From the NCBI RefSeq assembly GCF_000374025.1, contig NZ_KB893184.1, forward strand, positions 186,001 to 250,000: a stretch of DNA of 64,000 nucleotides, written 5' to 3'. The position numbers and the translations under genes were made by a program. Positions 10,001-18,368 of this stretch are shown here, one piece after another. The stretch's first letter is position 1; every line of letters begins with the position of its first letter. The DNA comes from Spirosoma panaciterrae DSM 21099. GTDB lineage: Bacteria; Bacteroidota; Bacteroidia; Cytophagales; Spirosomataceae. The notes beneath the pieces were generated by a model. It saw only the letters and a program-made list of their open reading frames with translations. It ran no database searches and was not told the origin of the DNA.

Positions 10001-10686
10001 ACCACCACCACTTCGTCCAGACCACGGGCTTCCCCTTTTAGCTGAACATTCAGAGCGGTTAGTTTGCCGACCCCGATTTCCTGCCGTTCGTACCCAACAA
10101 AGGAGAAGACCAGAACGGCCGATTCGTTCGGTACCGCAAGGGTATATTTTCCGTTGGCGTCGGTGGTTGTACCGCGCGTCGTGTTTTTAATAGCGACGGT
10201 TACGCCCGGTAATGGACTATTCTTTTCGTCCGATACCGTTCCCGAAACGGTTTGGTCGGCAGGAGCAACAGCCACTCTGGTTTCTTTATCGGGTACTACG
10301 GTTTCGGCCTGGCTGCTGTTGCGACTTGTATTCTTTAGAATGATCTGCGAACCAACCACTTCATACGTAACATGCAATGGGGTGAGCAGGGCGTTCAACA
10401 CGTCTGAAAGGGGTTGGCTCTGCACCGAAAGGTTCACTTTTCGGTCGGAGCGGATTACCTGCGGACTGTAGATAAACCGTACGGAAGCTTGTTTGCCAAT
10501 CTGTTTGATGGCCTGTTCGACTCGCTGGTTTTCGATGGTGATGGAAATTGGACGGTTCAGCACTTCCTGTCCTTTTCCATCGAGGGCCAGTACCAGGCTG
10601 GAACACCAGACCAGGATAAAGACCTGATAGAAGGCTATTCGCATGATTCTGGAAAAAATCACTCGTGGTTTTGTATTGGTACGCAT
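7096..10686 (-). CDS. SusC/RagA-family TonB-linked outer membrane protein with STN signalling domain
   Basis: TonB-dependent outer membrane importer of 1196 residues. In order: signal peptide, STN domain (about 45-115, ITIENQRVEQAIKQIG to VGSQIILK), CarboxypepD_reg-like domain (about 145-220), TonB plug with DEVVVVGYGSQKRATLSG and the ISIN/DIENMSFLKDASAAIYGARA motif, then a beta-barrel ending in Phe (VNLTF). The STN domain is the part that, in FecA-like systems, contacts the FecR anti-sigma factor in the periplasm. A FecR and ECF sigma gene lie directly upstream in the same direction, so import of substrate is probably coupled to transcription of this locus. The substrate is unknown. Confidence 0.95.
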   Translation of the reverse strand: MRTNTKPRVIFSRIMRIAFYQVFILVWCSSLVLALDGKGQEVLNRPISITIENQRVEQAIKQIGKQASVRFIYSPQVIRSDRKVNLSVQSQPLSDVLNALLTPLHVTYEVVGSQIILKNTSRNSSQAETVVPDKETRVAVAPADQTVSGTVSDEKNSPLPGVTVAIKNTTRGTTTDANGKYTLAVPNESAVLVFSFVGYERQEIGVGKLTALNVQLKGEARGLDEVVVVGYGSQKRATLSGSIATIDNKVFQDRGVVDNPLSALQGQVPGVIVTRSSAAPGRASWNFQIRGATSTNSTEPLILIDGVAVSSQSALNSINPNDIENMSFLKDASAAIYGARAAGGVVLVTTKRAKSGKTTIQYDGSVSQKVPGLQPHLINVQQFGQGLVDGTTNDYYGVAPTSFLWYKFGQLMLNPPASGYIDYTNGGTVSPANNPLNPGFGDVKDQTFFNTNWVDVLWGNATSTQHNLSISGRSDRAGYRVSLGYLNDGSLLQWGKNSNSRYNIRLTHDYQFTNKLKLESNISLEKNDIIQPTLIGNVMGQYQQPGLPISTIDGKPYAWGTQYSPNWQAELGGENKEYNNRIFTNFRLSYQLSKNLSLVGQAGYNWTATDTKEQQKVISWYNYLGTIQAADNPTRQNSYYRRRLDKDAYTTLNAYLNYAKTFGQDHDISLTVGTNYERDESNWYQARTNYIANDNVPSLNLGIGDATTKSVDERQSHYAIGSYFGRFNYAYQQKYLLEVNARYDGSSKFDASNRWQLFYGVSGGWRISQEGFMKDLTFLNDLKLRASYGTVGNQSGIGLYDYVQLLNVSATAGATSAGFPIIGSSPVVTVAPTSSLVSLNRTWERVETTNFGLDFSVLNRRLSGSFDYFVKHNRNMLLPQTFPAVLGASAPTANIGHLKTWGWEASLQWNDRIGEFGYRIGGSLTDNQNILLNYGGANVINQGYNANVEGYALGSYFGLEYAGRIQTAEQLAAARALAPGNNINMPLTTSTLPGVRIGDNSFKDLNGDGKLTVPGDLKYLGRDDPRYSFALNLGANWKGFDFQAVFQGVGKRTIFREGNWRVPFGSIFQGQTDFWIGKTWTPTNTDAYYPILSTGTNATSYNNYNYQISDWSVENGAYVRLKNLVVGYTLPVSITKKIKVDRLRVYYSGNDLWEISHIRDGWDPEATRNVGRANSEATFTRYPFFRLHTLGVNLTF

Positions 10687-10921
10687 AGATATATGGAAAG
10701 ATACTCGTTTACGTTTGGCACAAAAAATCCCCTTACCCAGTATGGCGCTGGATCAACATCATCGTATTGGCAGTAGGAAACAGGGTGTAATCCCGTTCGG
10801 GTGTCGATGACCTTACGGGTTTGGAGGGCTGGCTACATTAGTGGTAGTACGCGGGAAAGTAGATTCATGTGTATCAAGTAGGTTTAGACTGGTAAAATGT
10901 ATGCTGTAGAACGGTCTTCGC

Positions 10922-12046
10922 TTATCGGCAGCCTTTGCTGTAGACAACCACCTGGGCATCAATAACTTCGTAACGGGATTCGGTAGCCCGGCAAATCAGG
11001 TCCAGCTTCTCGAACAGCGATTCCGGGCCAAACTCAGCGGTTAGTTCACAACCCGCCAATAGATCAGCATCGTAATTGATCACAATGCCATAGGCTGCTT
11101 CCAGCTTCTTAAATACCGTTACAACGGGCGTATGGTCGAATACCAGGGTCTGCGGTTGCCCCGTTGTGGTCGCAATGGGTTCCGGCAGGGCAACCAGCGA
11201 ACGCTCCAGTCTACGATCCTTCTCCTGGAAGGTTACCTGCTGATTGGGGGTCAGAATAAGGGCGGGTTCGCTTTCGTTTACATCGCTCAGCTTTCCCGTT
11301 GTAGGGGTCTTAAAAACCGAAACCTTGCCCGTCCGAACGATCACTTTGGCTTCTTTATCGTCCGGATAGGCGCGTACCGTGAAACTGGTGCCCAATACTT
11401 TCGTCGTTAGCTGGTCGGTATAGACCATAAAGGGTTGCTTGGGCCGACGGACGATCTCAAAGAAGGCTTCGCCAACCAGAAAAACCTCCCGTTGATTCGC
11501 CGTAAACGAGCGGGGAAAGCTGATCTGACTTCCCCGATACAGGGTTACCTTGCTGCCATCCGGCAACCGGATCAACTGGCTGGCATTGGTCGTATTCTGA
11601 ACGTTCTGCACTGCACCCGCCTGCTGCTCAACCGTGTGCTGGTAGAGGGCCAGCGGTGTAGTTGGCCTGCGCCCGTACCAAAAAACAACCGCCCCTAACC
11701 CAACCAGAGCTATAACAGCCGCTATACGTATCCAAACCCCGAACCGACGGGGCTCGGGCTGTTCTTCGGGTGTCAGTTCCGGCTCACTCAAGTCCTGAGC
11801 CTTCTGCCGATTGGTCCGAATACGGGCTACTTCGGTGGTAAACTCCTCGTCTGTCAACTCGTCCTGTGCCTGTTGCATCTGAATCACAAACTGCCGGGCG
11901 GCCAGGATCAGGTCAACCTTGTCGGGGTTGTTCTGTAACCACGCGTTCCAGAAAGTCTGTTCGGCCGGAGAGTTCGTGAGTACCCACTGGCGAAATCGAC
12001 TATCCAGCACAAAGTCGTCGAACGTAAAATTTGTATAATCAGGCAT
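10922..12046 (-). CDS. FecR-family anti-sigma factor with DUF4974 tail
   Basis: Inner-membrane anti-sigma factor. The ATG at 12044-12046 is chosen over a TTG five codons upstream. An N-terminal cytoplasmic region of about 100 residues should hold the sigma factor. One membrane segment follows (IRIAAVIALVGLGAVVFW), then the periplasmic FecR domain (LPDGSKVTLYRGSQISFP, FLVGEAFFEI, FMVYTDQLTTKVLGTSF) and a C-terminal DUF4974 domain (FKKLEAAYGIVINYD). Its partner is the STN domain of the SusC protein encoded 235 bases downstream. It lies 240 bases after the sigma gene, with a strong hairpin between, so the two may be transcribed separately or at different levels. Confidence 0.93.
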   Translation of the reverse strand: MPDYTNFTFDDFVLDSRFRQWVLTNSPAEQTFWNAWLQNNPDKVDLILAARQFVIQMQQAQDELTDEEFTTEVARIRTNRQKAQDLSEPELTPEEQPEPRRFGVWIRIAAVIALVGLGAVVFWYGRRPTTPLALYQHTVEQQAGAVQNVQNTTNASQLIRLPDGSKVTLYRGSQISFPRSFTANQREVFLVGEAFFEIVRRPKQPFMVYTDQLTTKVLGTSFTVRAYPDDKEAKVIVRTGKVSVFKTPTTGKLSDVNESEPALILTPNQQVTFQEKDRRLERSLVALPEPIATTTGQPQTLVFDHTPVVTVFKKLEAAYGIVINYDADLLAGCELTAEFGPESLFEKLDLICRATESRYEVIDAQVVVYSKGCR

Positions 12047-12214
12047 AGGTGCGGCTGGCAATTCCCCGTTTGCAAGGAAGTAGACCGCCTGTTTCTGGCT
12101 ATACTCTTTTTATATACATTTTTCCTGAAAAAATTTTCGATAGGACCGATGTAGTTTAACAACTCACACGTTTCGCCATCACCATTTTAAGCGTGAGCAA
12201 GAAACGTATCGGCC

Positions 12215-12269
12215 TAAACAAGCATCCCGGTCTGAACGATTTAGGGGTTCGGACCGGGATGCTTGTTTA
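12215..12269 (-). terminator. Strong hairpin between sigma factor and FecR genes
   Basis: A 23-bp stem (12215-12237 with 12247-12269, one G-T mismatch; core CAAGCATCCCGGTC) has a 9-base loop and lies 17 bases after the sigma factor stop. It has no long U-run, but stem ends are A/T-rich. It is probably a terminator or attenuator isolating sigma from FecR expression. Confidence 0.75.
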
Positions 12270-12285
12270 GTTGTTTGGAGGAAGG

Positions 12286-12879
12286 CTACGAAAAAATACG
12301 AATGGGGAGCGAGTTGCGTAGTTGGGTCATCGCCCGATAGAGAAAATTGGCAACGGTCTGTTTCTCCACTTCCATTACCTGGGCAATATCGTCGTTGGAA
12401 AGGCCTTCATAAAATTTCAGGAATACAACTTCCTGCTGTCGTTTGGGCAACTGAGCAACAGCCTGACGCAGATTTTGCTCTGTACTGACCTGGATTTCTT
12501 CGGCAACCCAGGTGGCCTCAATGGTTAGTTCATCGATGCTGTGCCTATCCAGGTCAGAATCTTCCTCTACGGCAATGGCCCAGTTTCGTTCCCGGCGGAG
12601 TTTCCGCAGCAGATTGTTGCGTAACGCCTTTATCAGGTAAATGGTCACATAAGGCGTATCGACAATGGCTTTTCGCCGATTCCATAGTTCAAGAAATAAA
12701 TCCTGAACGCAATCCTTAATCAGATCTCGGTCTTTCGTGAACCGGGTAGCATAGTTAAACAATACCCGATACCTGGCCTCAACCAATTGATCGAAGGCTT
12801 TCTCGTCATCTGCCCGAAACCGAGTCCAGAGCTGCGCCATGAGCTGTTCGTCTGCCGGAATTGATACGGAGTTGGCCAT
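12286..12879 (-). CDS. ECF RNA polymerase sigma factor (Bacteroidota FecI-like)
   Basis: The 197 residues have sigma-70 region 2 (about 25-95: FNYATRFTKDRDLIKDCVQDLFLELW) and region 4 (about 135-190: AVAQLPKRQQEVVFLKFYEGLSNDDIA, VEKQTVANFLYRAM). Region 3 is absent, as expected for ECF factors. It should direct RNA polymerase to the promoter of the downstream SusC/SusD operon once released by FecR. Its 517-base upstream gap has an inverted repeat and a LacI-operator-like palindrome, which suggests a second level of control. Confidence 0.93.
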   Translation of the reverse strand: MANSVSIPADEQLMAQLWTRFRADDEKAFDQLVEARYRVLFNYATRFTKDRDLIKDCVQDLFLELWNRRKAIVDTPYVTIYLIKALRNNLLRKLRRERNWAIAVEEDSDLDRHSIDELTIEATWVAEEIQVSTEQNLRQAVAQLPKRQQEVVFLKFYEGLSNDDIAQVMEVEKQTVANFLYRAMTQLRNSLPIRIFS

Positions 12880-12924
12880 AGTAGTTGGGTAAACAGGTTA
12901 ACAAAACGTTGTGTACTCCTGGCG

Positions 12925-12981
12925 CATTTTAAGCAAGTGATGAAGCGAAAAATACCTTGCTTTGACTGATTGCTTAAAATG
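12925..12981. promoter_or_regulatory. Perfect 12-bp inverted repeat upstream of the ECF sigma gene
   Basis: CATTTTAAGCAA (12925-12936) and TTGCTTAAAATG (12970-12981) are exact complements 33 bases apart, starting 46 bases upstream of the sigma start codon. The position suits an operator or leader structure rather than a terminator of any gene. The rest of 12982-13151 and 13177-13396 shows nothing clear. Confidence 0.45.
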
Positions 12982-13151
12982 AGCGTATTGTTAAAATACA
13001 ATTTACTGATTGGTCTTGCGAGCGTAAATGATCGGTTGGCCCAATAGCTCTCTATTGTATTTTCTGGATATGTTCTACTAAAATACTGTATAAGTACAAG
13101 ATGTCAAGCAGATTCCGGCCAATAAAAAGGCTATGAGCGTTTATATTTTTA

Positions 13152-13176
13152 TGCAAACGCTTGCGGAAACGTTTGT
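13152..13176. promoter_or_regulatory. LacI-family operator-like palindrome
   Basis: TGCAAACGCTTGCG (13152-13165) fits the LacI/CcpA-type consensus TGNAANCGNTNNCA at 13 of 14 positions. It runs into GGAAACGTTTGT, and the whole is framed by CAAACG and CGTTTG arms (13154-13175). It lies in the 517-base gap upstream of the sigma factor gene and downstream of the unknown secreted protein gene. No LacI-family gene is in the window. Confidence 0.45.
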
Positions 13177-13396
13177 ATTCTGGATTATAGTCTAAAAAGA
13201 TTAAATTTTTCGGTGTAATTTTTTAGGAATGCCTCCATTAGCTCTGCTCCTGTTTTTTGTTTTTGTCGGGTGCCAGTATTAGATAAGTCCTAAATTGTTA
13301 TTGCGATAACGGCGAACGTATTTGCCTGTGAGCCCGCCTTTATCTACCCGTATTGGTTGGGGTTATCCGTTGCTATAGCGTATGTAGGGTAGCGGC

Positions 13397-13819
13397 TTAT
13401 TTTTTATAAAGACTGGGTGGCGGGCAGGGGAAATCGTTGGCGTCGCAGTATTGTAAGATGGTTTTTCCAGCGGCTACCTCAGTGAGGCAGTAGTCAAAAA
13501 GTGCGTCTAATAGTCGCTCCAGATTAGCAATCCCGGCGTTGCGTCTGGCTCGGTCGTGCGCATTGGCCTGAATGCTTTTCAGTTCATTCTCCCGGATATA
13601 AGCCTTTTGAATGTCACAAAAGTTACGGCTTAGTTTTGTCGTGTCGGTCCAGACAGAATCCGCGTAGTGGCTGATGGTAGGGCGATTGGCTTCTGACAGT
13701 GGCCCGATCATGGCCTGGGTATGCATCGTATCGAGTCGGGCCATTGGGCCTGATAGCTGCGCCGAAAGGCTGCCAGACGTATAAACCGTTAAAATCAGTA
13801 CGAACGAGAAGACTTTCAT
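13397..13819 (-). CDS. Small secreted protein of unknown function
   Basis: The 140-residue frame begins with a good signal peptide (VFSFVLILTVYTSGSLSAQ). The mature part has three Cys residues (FCDIQKAY, DYCLTEV, QYCDANDFPCPPP) and is probably mostly helical. I recognise no family. It stands alone on the minus strand, with divergent neighbours upstream, so it is probably its own transcription unit. The coding call rests on the signal peptide and on composition that matches the neighbours. Confidence 0.55.
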   Translation of the reverse strand: MKVFSFVLILTVYTSGSLSAQLSGPMARLDTMHTQAMIGPLSEANRPTISHYADSVWTDTTKLSRNFCDIQKAYIRENELKSIQANAHDRARRNAGIANLERLLDALFDYCLTEVAAGKTILQYCDANDFPCPPPSLYKK

Positions 13820-14081
13820 AGCGCTCTGGATGTAGTGCTAAATATAGAGCATCTAAAGCCATCACTCAGCACGAAACCTATTCAGTCAGAGCAAAATCGT
13901 CAGGGGCAAGTAGGAAAGCAGGGGCAGGTAAGTGTGGATGGGGATGAATAGGTTTAGTAGGTAAGCTGCTACTAATCAGGGCGGCTGATGATCCTAGTCA
14001 GCCTTTAAGAAGGTACGGGTCATCACCTTTGCTAAGGTTTATCAGCCCTGAAAAGAGACTGTCGGTTAAGTCGTTTACCTC

Positions 14082-14561
14082 ATGAAAAACGCATCCAATT
14101 TTTTGGTCTATCTCTGTTTGATGGCCGTCTGTTCCTGTACTGACCACCGCCTTCCGCCAGGGGTATCCTGCGATGAGTTTAGCAGCCGAATCAAAAGTTG
14201 TCCCAATTGGCAGATGACGAGCCGCACCGTCAATGCGGTCGAAGCGGTTCAGGCTTGTTCGTTACCCTTTACCCTGGTGTTTATTGGAAATGCAGGTGCT
14301 GGTGGAATAGGCCCAACGAATCGGTTTCGCTTCAGTGCCGAACGTGACCCTGAATTCTGTGCTACGGGCGGTACCAGCGGGGGCATTTTTTCGTGTAACA
14401 ACGGAGAGATTATTCTTTTGAAGACCGTTGGCTCGATTGGTGGGTATCTGGCTGGGCCTCTTCCGCAAACGCTGTATTTTCTGAGTCCTACGTCGTTTCT
14501 ACTCACCTACACCGACTCAAAGGGTAACGCCATCACGGAAACCTACGTGGCTGCCTGTTAG
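14082..14561 (+). CDS. Small putative lipoprotein of unknown function
   Basis: The 159 residues start with a lipoprotein signal (NFLVYLCLMAVCSCTD; lipidated Cys about 19). The mature part contains several Cys residues and a Gly-rich middle (GNAGAGGIGPTNRF, GGTSGGIF), which suggests a small beta-rich, disulphide-bonded outer or periplasmic protein. It is not a family I recognise. It is convergent with the TonB receptor gene after it, with 102 bases between and only a weak hairpin there (about 14589-14611). Confidence 0.55.
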   Translation: MKNASNFLVYLCLMAVCSCTDHRLPPGVSCDEFSSRIKSCPNWQMTSRTVNAVEAVQACSLPFTLVFIGNAGAGGIGPTNRFRFSAERDPEFCATGGTSGGIFSCNNGEIILLKTVGSIGGYLAGPLPQTLYFLSPTSFLLTYTDSKGNAITETYVAAC

Positions 14562-14663
14562 GTATCTGGTAAAGCGGGTGTCAGTAAAGCGCCGAAGGAA
14601 GGGCGTTTGAAGCCGGTATTGAAAATATCCAGCGGTAGTCGTTGCAGACATGTAGCCGGAAAT

Positions 14664-16931
14664 TTACCAAAAGTAGGTTAAGCTCAGCCGGGCAAAAAAC
14701 GGTGTGCCGGGGGTAAAATGTATTTCGTCGACGGGAGAGGCTTCGCCCTGGAGTCTACTTTCGGTCGCAAACTGAGTTTCTTTCCAGCGCGTATTCAATA
14801 GATTTTGTACCGATAAGCCCAGCGTGTACATACGGCGTGCGTAGTTCAGTTGCATATCGGTCACAAAATAGCCCTTGGCAACGATTGAGTTATCTTCGTT
14901 GGCGGGCCGATCGGCCATGTACCGATACCGCAATGAGCCGCTGAGTCCATATCGAGTTTGTACCGATAAGCCTCCCGTTGAAGTAAATACCGGTGCCAGT
15001 GGGAGATAGTTCTGCCCCGATTCTGCATCCAGTGAGCGAGGGGTAGCGGTGTTTAGGTCCAGATCGACAAACAGGCTTTTGGTAAGCTGATACCGAGCTG
15101 ATAGATCGATTCCCTGGCGACGGGAACGACCGCTAGGCTCGACTACGCCCTCATCACCTACGTAAACAAACTCCTGCTTCATGTATAAATACCAGGCGGC
15201 TGCGTTGATGAGCAATTGAGGAGTTGGTTTGATAATGATCCCCAGGTCAGCACCGTAGGCGCCGGGTAAAATTTCGCGCCCATTCTGAGCCGTAACCACG
15301 CGGGCATCGTTGGAGTGAAACCCCTTGCCAGTATTCAGGTAAAGCTGAAAATGCGGATTGGCCGTGTAATAAAAATTTAGTTTTGGAGATACAATCGCCT
15401 GCGATACATGCCGGGTCGATGCCGGACTAATTATTAAATCCGTGTATTGAGAGCGGAAATAATCGACCCGAAGGCCCGCATTGATACTGAATCGGCTCGA
15501 CACCTGAACAACTTCGTCGGCATACAGAGCGGCATTGATTTCATTGACATTCCCATACTGAAGTTGGTTCAGCGTCTCTACGCGGTTTTTCGTGTGCGAC
15601 AGCTCCGTTCCGTGGGCGATGTCCTGTCGATACTGAGCGCCGAAGGTGGTGGTCCAGTTGGTTTGGCCAACGGATGTTTGGGTGGTGTAACTGCCGTTGT
15701 AGCCGAACAGATTCCGGTTTTCTTTCTGCCGAATCTGATCGCCATTAAGGCTGTCGTTGAGGAAGAAGGTGAAATTGGAATATAGCTCGAAATTATAATT
15801 GCTGTAGTAAAACTGGTTTTTGATCGTATGGTTTTTGGGAGTTATGGTGACCAGTTGAGCGTTCAGATTGGTACGGCTGGTTTCTCCGCCTTCGGTCGGG
15901 TCGATGGAGCCAAACCAGCCAATAAAGCCCGAGTCAACGGCCCGGTCGGGTATCTGACCTGAGTGATTCCACTTACTCCAGAAGGTAGAGGCTGTCAGGG
16001 TCAGGTTGGTATTGGGCGCAATGTGGCTATGGTATTTGCCTACTACATTTACCCGCTTGAAATGCTGCGGATTGTCGAAGTAGGAATTGGAATAGGAGTA
16101 TTCAGATGCCAGATAGGCCGACTGATCGTTGGCTTTGCCTTTCTGCCCTAACAGATCAATACCCGCCACAGCCCGATAGGTATCATATTGGCCCACTTCA
16201 AGCTTGGCAAACGAACGGTCGAGTGTGGTACGGGTTCGGAAATCGGCCCAGCCTGCCGTGGCCAGATTGCCTTTATCGGTCGTGTAAGGGCCTTTTTTGA
16301 AGTCGACGCCTTCTACCAGCTCGGGAATCACAAAGTGCAGGTCAGCATAACCTTGTCCGTGCGCATGCGACACCATGTTGACAGGCATTCCATCGACTGT
16401 CAGGCGAATATCGGTACCATGATCCAGATCAAAACCCCGCAGAAAGATTTGCTCGGCCTTACCACCACCCGCGTGCTGCCCAATAAACAGCCCCGGCACC
16501 AGCCGCAGGATCTCCTGAGAGTTGGTGATGGGCCGCAGACGAATGTCCAGACCGCTGATGAGTTGCTGGGTATTGGCTTTCAGGGCCGACACCGTTACCG
16601 AACTCAGGTTTATGGGTGCTACGGTCAATGCGGTCTGAACATGCGTCGTCTGGTCGTCCGTAATGGTTATTTCCTGAGTGATTGTTCCGTACCCAACGTG
16701 CGACATCTCCACTTTGTAAGGGGCTGCGACCAGCCCATCGAAGCGATAACGGCCCAGTTCATCGGTCAGCGTGGCTTTACCCAATCCTACCAGTTGAACC
16801 GTAACCTCCCGCAGTGGCAAATGGGTACTTCCATCAACCACAACACCCGTGAGCGTACCCAGATGGGCATAGGCAACCTGTAACGTCAGTAAACCGAATA
16901 CTAGTGTCGAAAGTAGCTTTTTACAAGTCAT
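14664..16931 (-). CDS. TonB-dependent outer membrane receptor
   Basis: The 755 residues comprise a signal peptide, a CarboxypepD_reg-like domain (about 25-105: LTGVVVDGSTHLPLREVTVQ), a plug (about 115-230: NSQEILRLVPGLFIGQHAGGG, IFLRGFDLDHGTDIRLTVDG) and a 22-strand-type barrel ending in TYFW. The length is that of classical siderophore/metal/vitamin receptors rather than SusC, and there is no SusD partner. It lies 15 bases after the HupE/UreJ-like gene, almost certainly in one operon with it. In family terms HupE-type proteins handle nickel or cobalt, so the receptor may bring a metal chelate across the outer membrane; that is inference. Confidence 0.9.
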   Translation of the reverse strand: MTCKKLLSTLVFGLLTLQVAYAHLGTLTGVVVDGSTHLPLREVTVQLVGLGKATLTDELGRYRFDGLVAAPYKVEMSHVGYGTITQEITITDDQTTHVQTALTVAPINLSSVTVSALKANTQQLISGLDIRLRPITNSQEILRLVPGLFIGQHAGGGKAEQIFLRGFDLDHGTDIRLTVDGMPVNMVSHAHGQGYADLHFVIPELVEGVDFKKGPYTTDKGNLATAGWADFRTRTTLDRSFAKLEVGQYDTYRAVAGIDLLGQKGKANDQSAYLASEYSYSNSYFDNPQHFKRVNVVGKYHSHIAPNTNLTLTASTFWSKWNHSGQIPDRAVDSGFIGWFGSIDPTEGGETSRTNLNAQLVTITPKNHTIKNQFYYSNYNFELYSNFTFFLNDSLNGDQIRQKENRNLFGYNGSYTTQTSVGQTNWTTTFGAQYRQDIAHGTELSHTKNRVETLNQLQYGNVNEINAALYADEVVQVSSRFSINAGLRVDYFRSQYTDLIISPASTRHVSQAIVSPKLNFYYTANPHFQLYLNTGKGFHSNDARVVTAQNGREILPGAYGADLGIIIKPTPQLLINAAAWYLYMKQEFVYVGDEGVVEPSGRSRRQGIDLSARYQLTKSLFVDLDLNTATPRSLDAESGQNYLPLAPVFTSTGGLSVQTRYGLSGSLRYRYMADRPANEDNSIVAKGYFVTDMQLNYARRMYTLGLSVQNLLNTRWKETQFATESRLQGEASPVDEIHFTPGTPFFARLSLTYFW

Positions 16932-16946
16932 CTCTAGGGGAACTCA

Positions 16947-18284
16947 TCACGCGAGTGGCAATGGCTTCGCACGCCAGGTCAGATAAACCGATAGCAAAGC
17001 TAATACGAGAAGTCCATAGGGGGCATAATTGGCGACGACTTCAATACAATATGTCAAGGAATTGCTCTGGCCATATACACGCTCGGCAATCCAGGCAAAG
17101 GCCGCAAGGCCTGCCAGACAAGCGCCCAGTAGGCGGACTCTGGTATAGGCAGGGGTACGACTCAGCAGCATCAGCCAGGGAATCACGGCGACAATGACGG
17201 CCAGCTGCATCAGTTCGATACCCAGATTGAAGCCCAGAATACTCAGTGCCATCGGACCCGCATCGAGTTGCAGGGTAGCCAGCGTACCGGCAAACGCCAG
17301 CCCATGGACCAGACCAAACCCAGCCGCTACCCAGGTTTCGCGACCGGGGAAAATAGGCCGCATCGCATGAAGGGCCGATGCCAGAATCGATACGGCAATC
17401 AGAATTTCAACAGGTTGCGATGGGAGCCTGACCCAGCCAATCGACCCTAACAGCAAGGTGATGGAATGCCCCAGGGTGAAAGCCGTCACAATGAGCAGGA
17501 GCCGTTTCAAACTATAGCGAACTCCGCCAAATCTACCCCAGCGCTGCCCGGTAGTAAGAAGTGGTGCGGGCAACAGCAGCACGAGTAAAAACAGTAAATG
17601 GTCGGTGCCTTCGGCAATGTGCTGCATGCCAAGTTGTGTCATAGCCATGAAGCCCGTCCAGGCACTGCCCGATGCCCTATTTATGGGTAGGGGCAGAATG
17701 CGGTTGTTTACGATGTCCAGACTGATTTCACCTACCTGAACGGGTTCACTTTCGGCCAGTTGCCCACGTTCCCAGTCCTGACGTACCGACACCAGAATTT
17801 TATGGGTCATCACCTGATGCAGTACTACGTCGTAATGGAACATAAATCGTCGAACATCGTTACCGGCAGGAGGGATCATCTGCACCTGCGCCGTCAGTTC
17901 GCGATATACACCCTGGATGGGGTTCTGGCTTTCGTGTGTGGTTAATGCCCCGACCGCTACCGTCCAGAACTGCCCATCGGGACTTTGCGGACGAATATGT
18001 GTTTTGAGATACGCCCGCAGTTGAGGCCCCAGCCGTTCCACCAGCCCGGCCGACGAATCGTTGACGGCATGACCCCAGGCCGATTGCAGCTCAACCAGTG
18101 GAATCTGTAGCTCGGCGTCGATGCGGTTTGCATGGACATTGAGCAGCACCACCGAGTTGGGCATGGGATGGGCAGTAGCTAAGCGGGGTATGCTTACTGC
18201 AAGCAGGGTGCATACCAACAGCCATCTGAATAAACGGCTGTTGAGACGGCCTGATTTGTGTATTGGCAAAAGCTTTATACTCAT
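16947..18284 (-). CDS. HupE/UreJ-family membrane protein
   Basis: From an ATG at 18282-18284 the protein has 445 residues. A longer frame would start inside the upstream hairpin and is rejected. It has a signal-like first segment, a periplasmic region of about 200 residues, then a membrane domain of six to seven segments with HupE/UreJ-type histidine motifs: GMQHIAEGTDHLLF, FTLGHSITLLLG, GFGLVHGLAFA. HupE/UreJ proteins are secondary permeases linked to nickel or cobalt. The neighbours are a TonB receptor downstream and a DUF3500 lipoprotein upstream on the same strand, past a strong hairpin. Confidence 0.85.
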   Translation of the reverse strand: MSIKLLPIHKSGRLNSRLFRWLLVCTLLAVSIPRLATAHPMPNSVVLLNVHANRIDAELQIPLVELQSAWGHAVNDSSAGLVERLGPQLRAYLKTHIRPQSPDGQFWTVAVGALTTHESQNPIQGVYRELTAQVQMIPPAGNDVRRFMFHYDVVLHQVMTHKILVSVRQDWERGQLAESEPVQVGEISLDIVNNRILPLPINRASGSAWTGFMAMTQLGMQHIAEGTDHLLFLLVLLLPAPLLTTGQRWGRFGGVRYSLKRLLLIVTAFTLGHSITLLLGSIGWVRLPSQPVEILIAVSILASALHAMRPIFPGRETWVAAGFGLVHGLAFAGTLATLQLDAGPMALSILGFNLGIELMQLAVIVAVIPWLMLLSRTPAYTRVRLLGACLAGLAAFAWIAERVYGQSNSLTYCIEVVANYAPYGLLVLALLSVYLTWRAKPLPLA

Positions 18285-18312
18285 GTTGTTGTGGTCTAGA
18301 TTTGTTCGGTGC

Positions 18313-18354
18313 CCAACGAGTGTTCTGAATACATGCATTCAGAACACTCGTTGG
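18313..18354 (-). terminator. Perfect 18-bp terminator hairpin
   Basis: CCAACGAGTGTTCTGAAT (18313-18330) pairs exactly with 18337-18354 across a 6-base loop (ACATGC), 15 bases after the DUF3500 gene stop. It separates that gene from the HupE gene 29 bases further on. A terminator or strong attenuator inside an otherwise co-directional cluster. Confidence 0.8.
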
Positions 18355-18368
18355 AATGTAAGTCTGGT

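Noticed and set aside
16188..16883. A 231-codon open frame on the plus strand
   Set aside because: It lies wholly antisense to the TonB receptor gene, has no family-like features, and its composition follows the real gene's codon pattern.
18285..18338. Longer N-terminus for the HupE/UreJ-like protein
   Set aside because: The upstream ATG sits in the loop and stem of the 18-bp terminator hairpin, and the extension does not form a better signal peptide.
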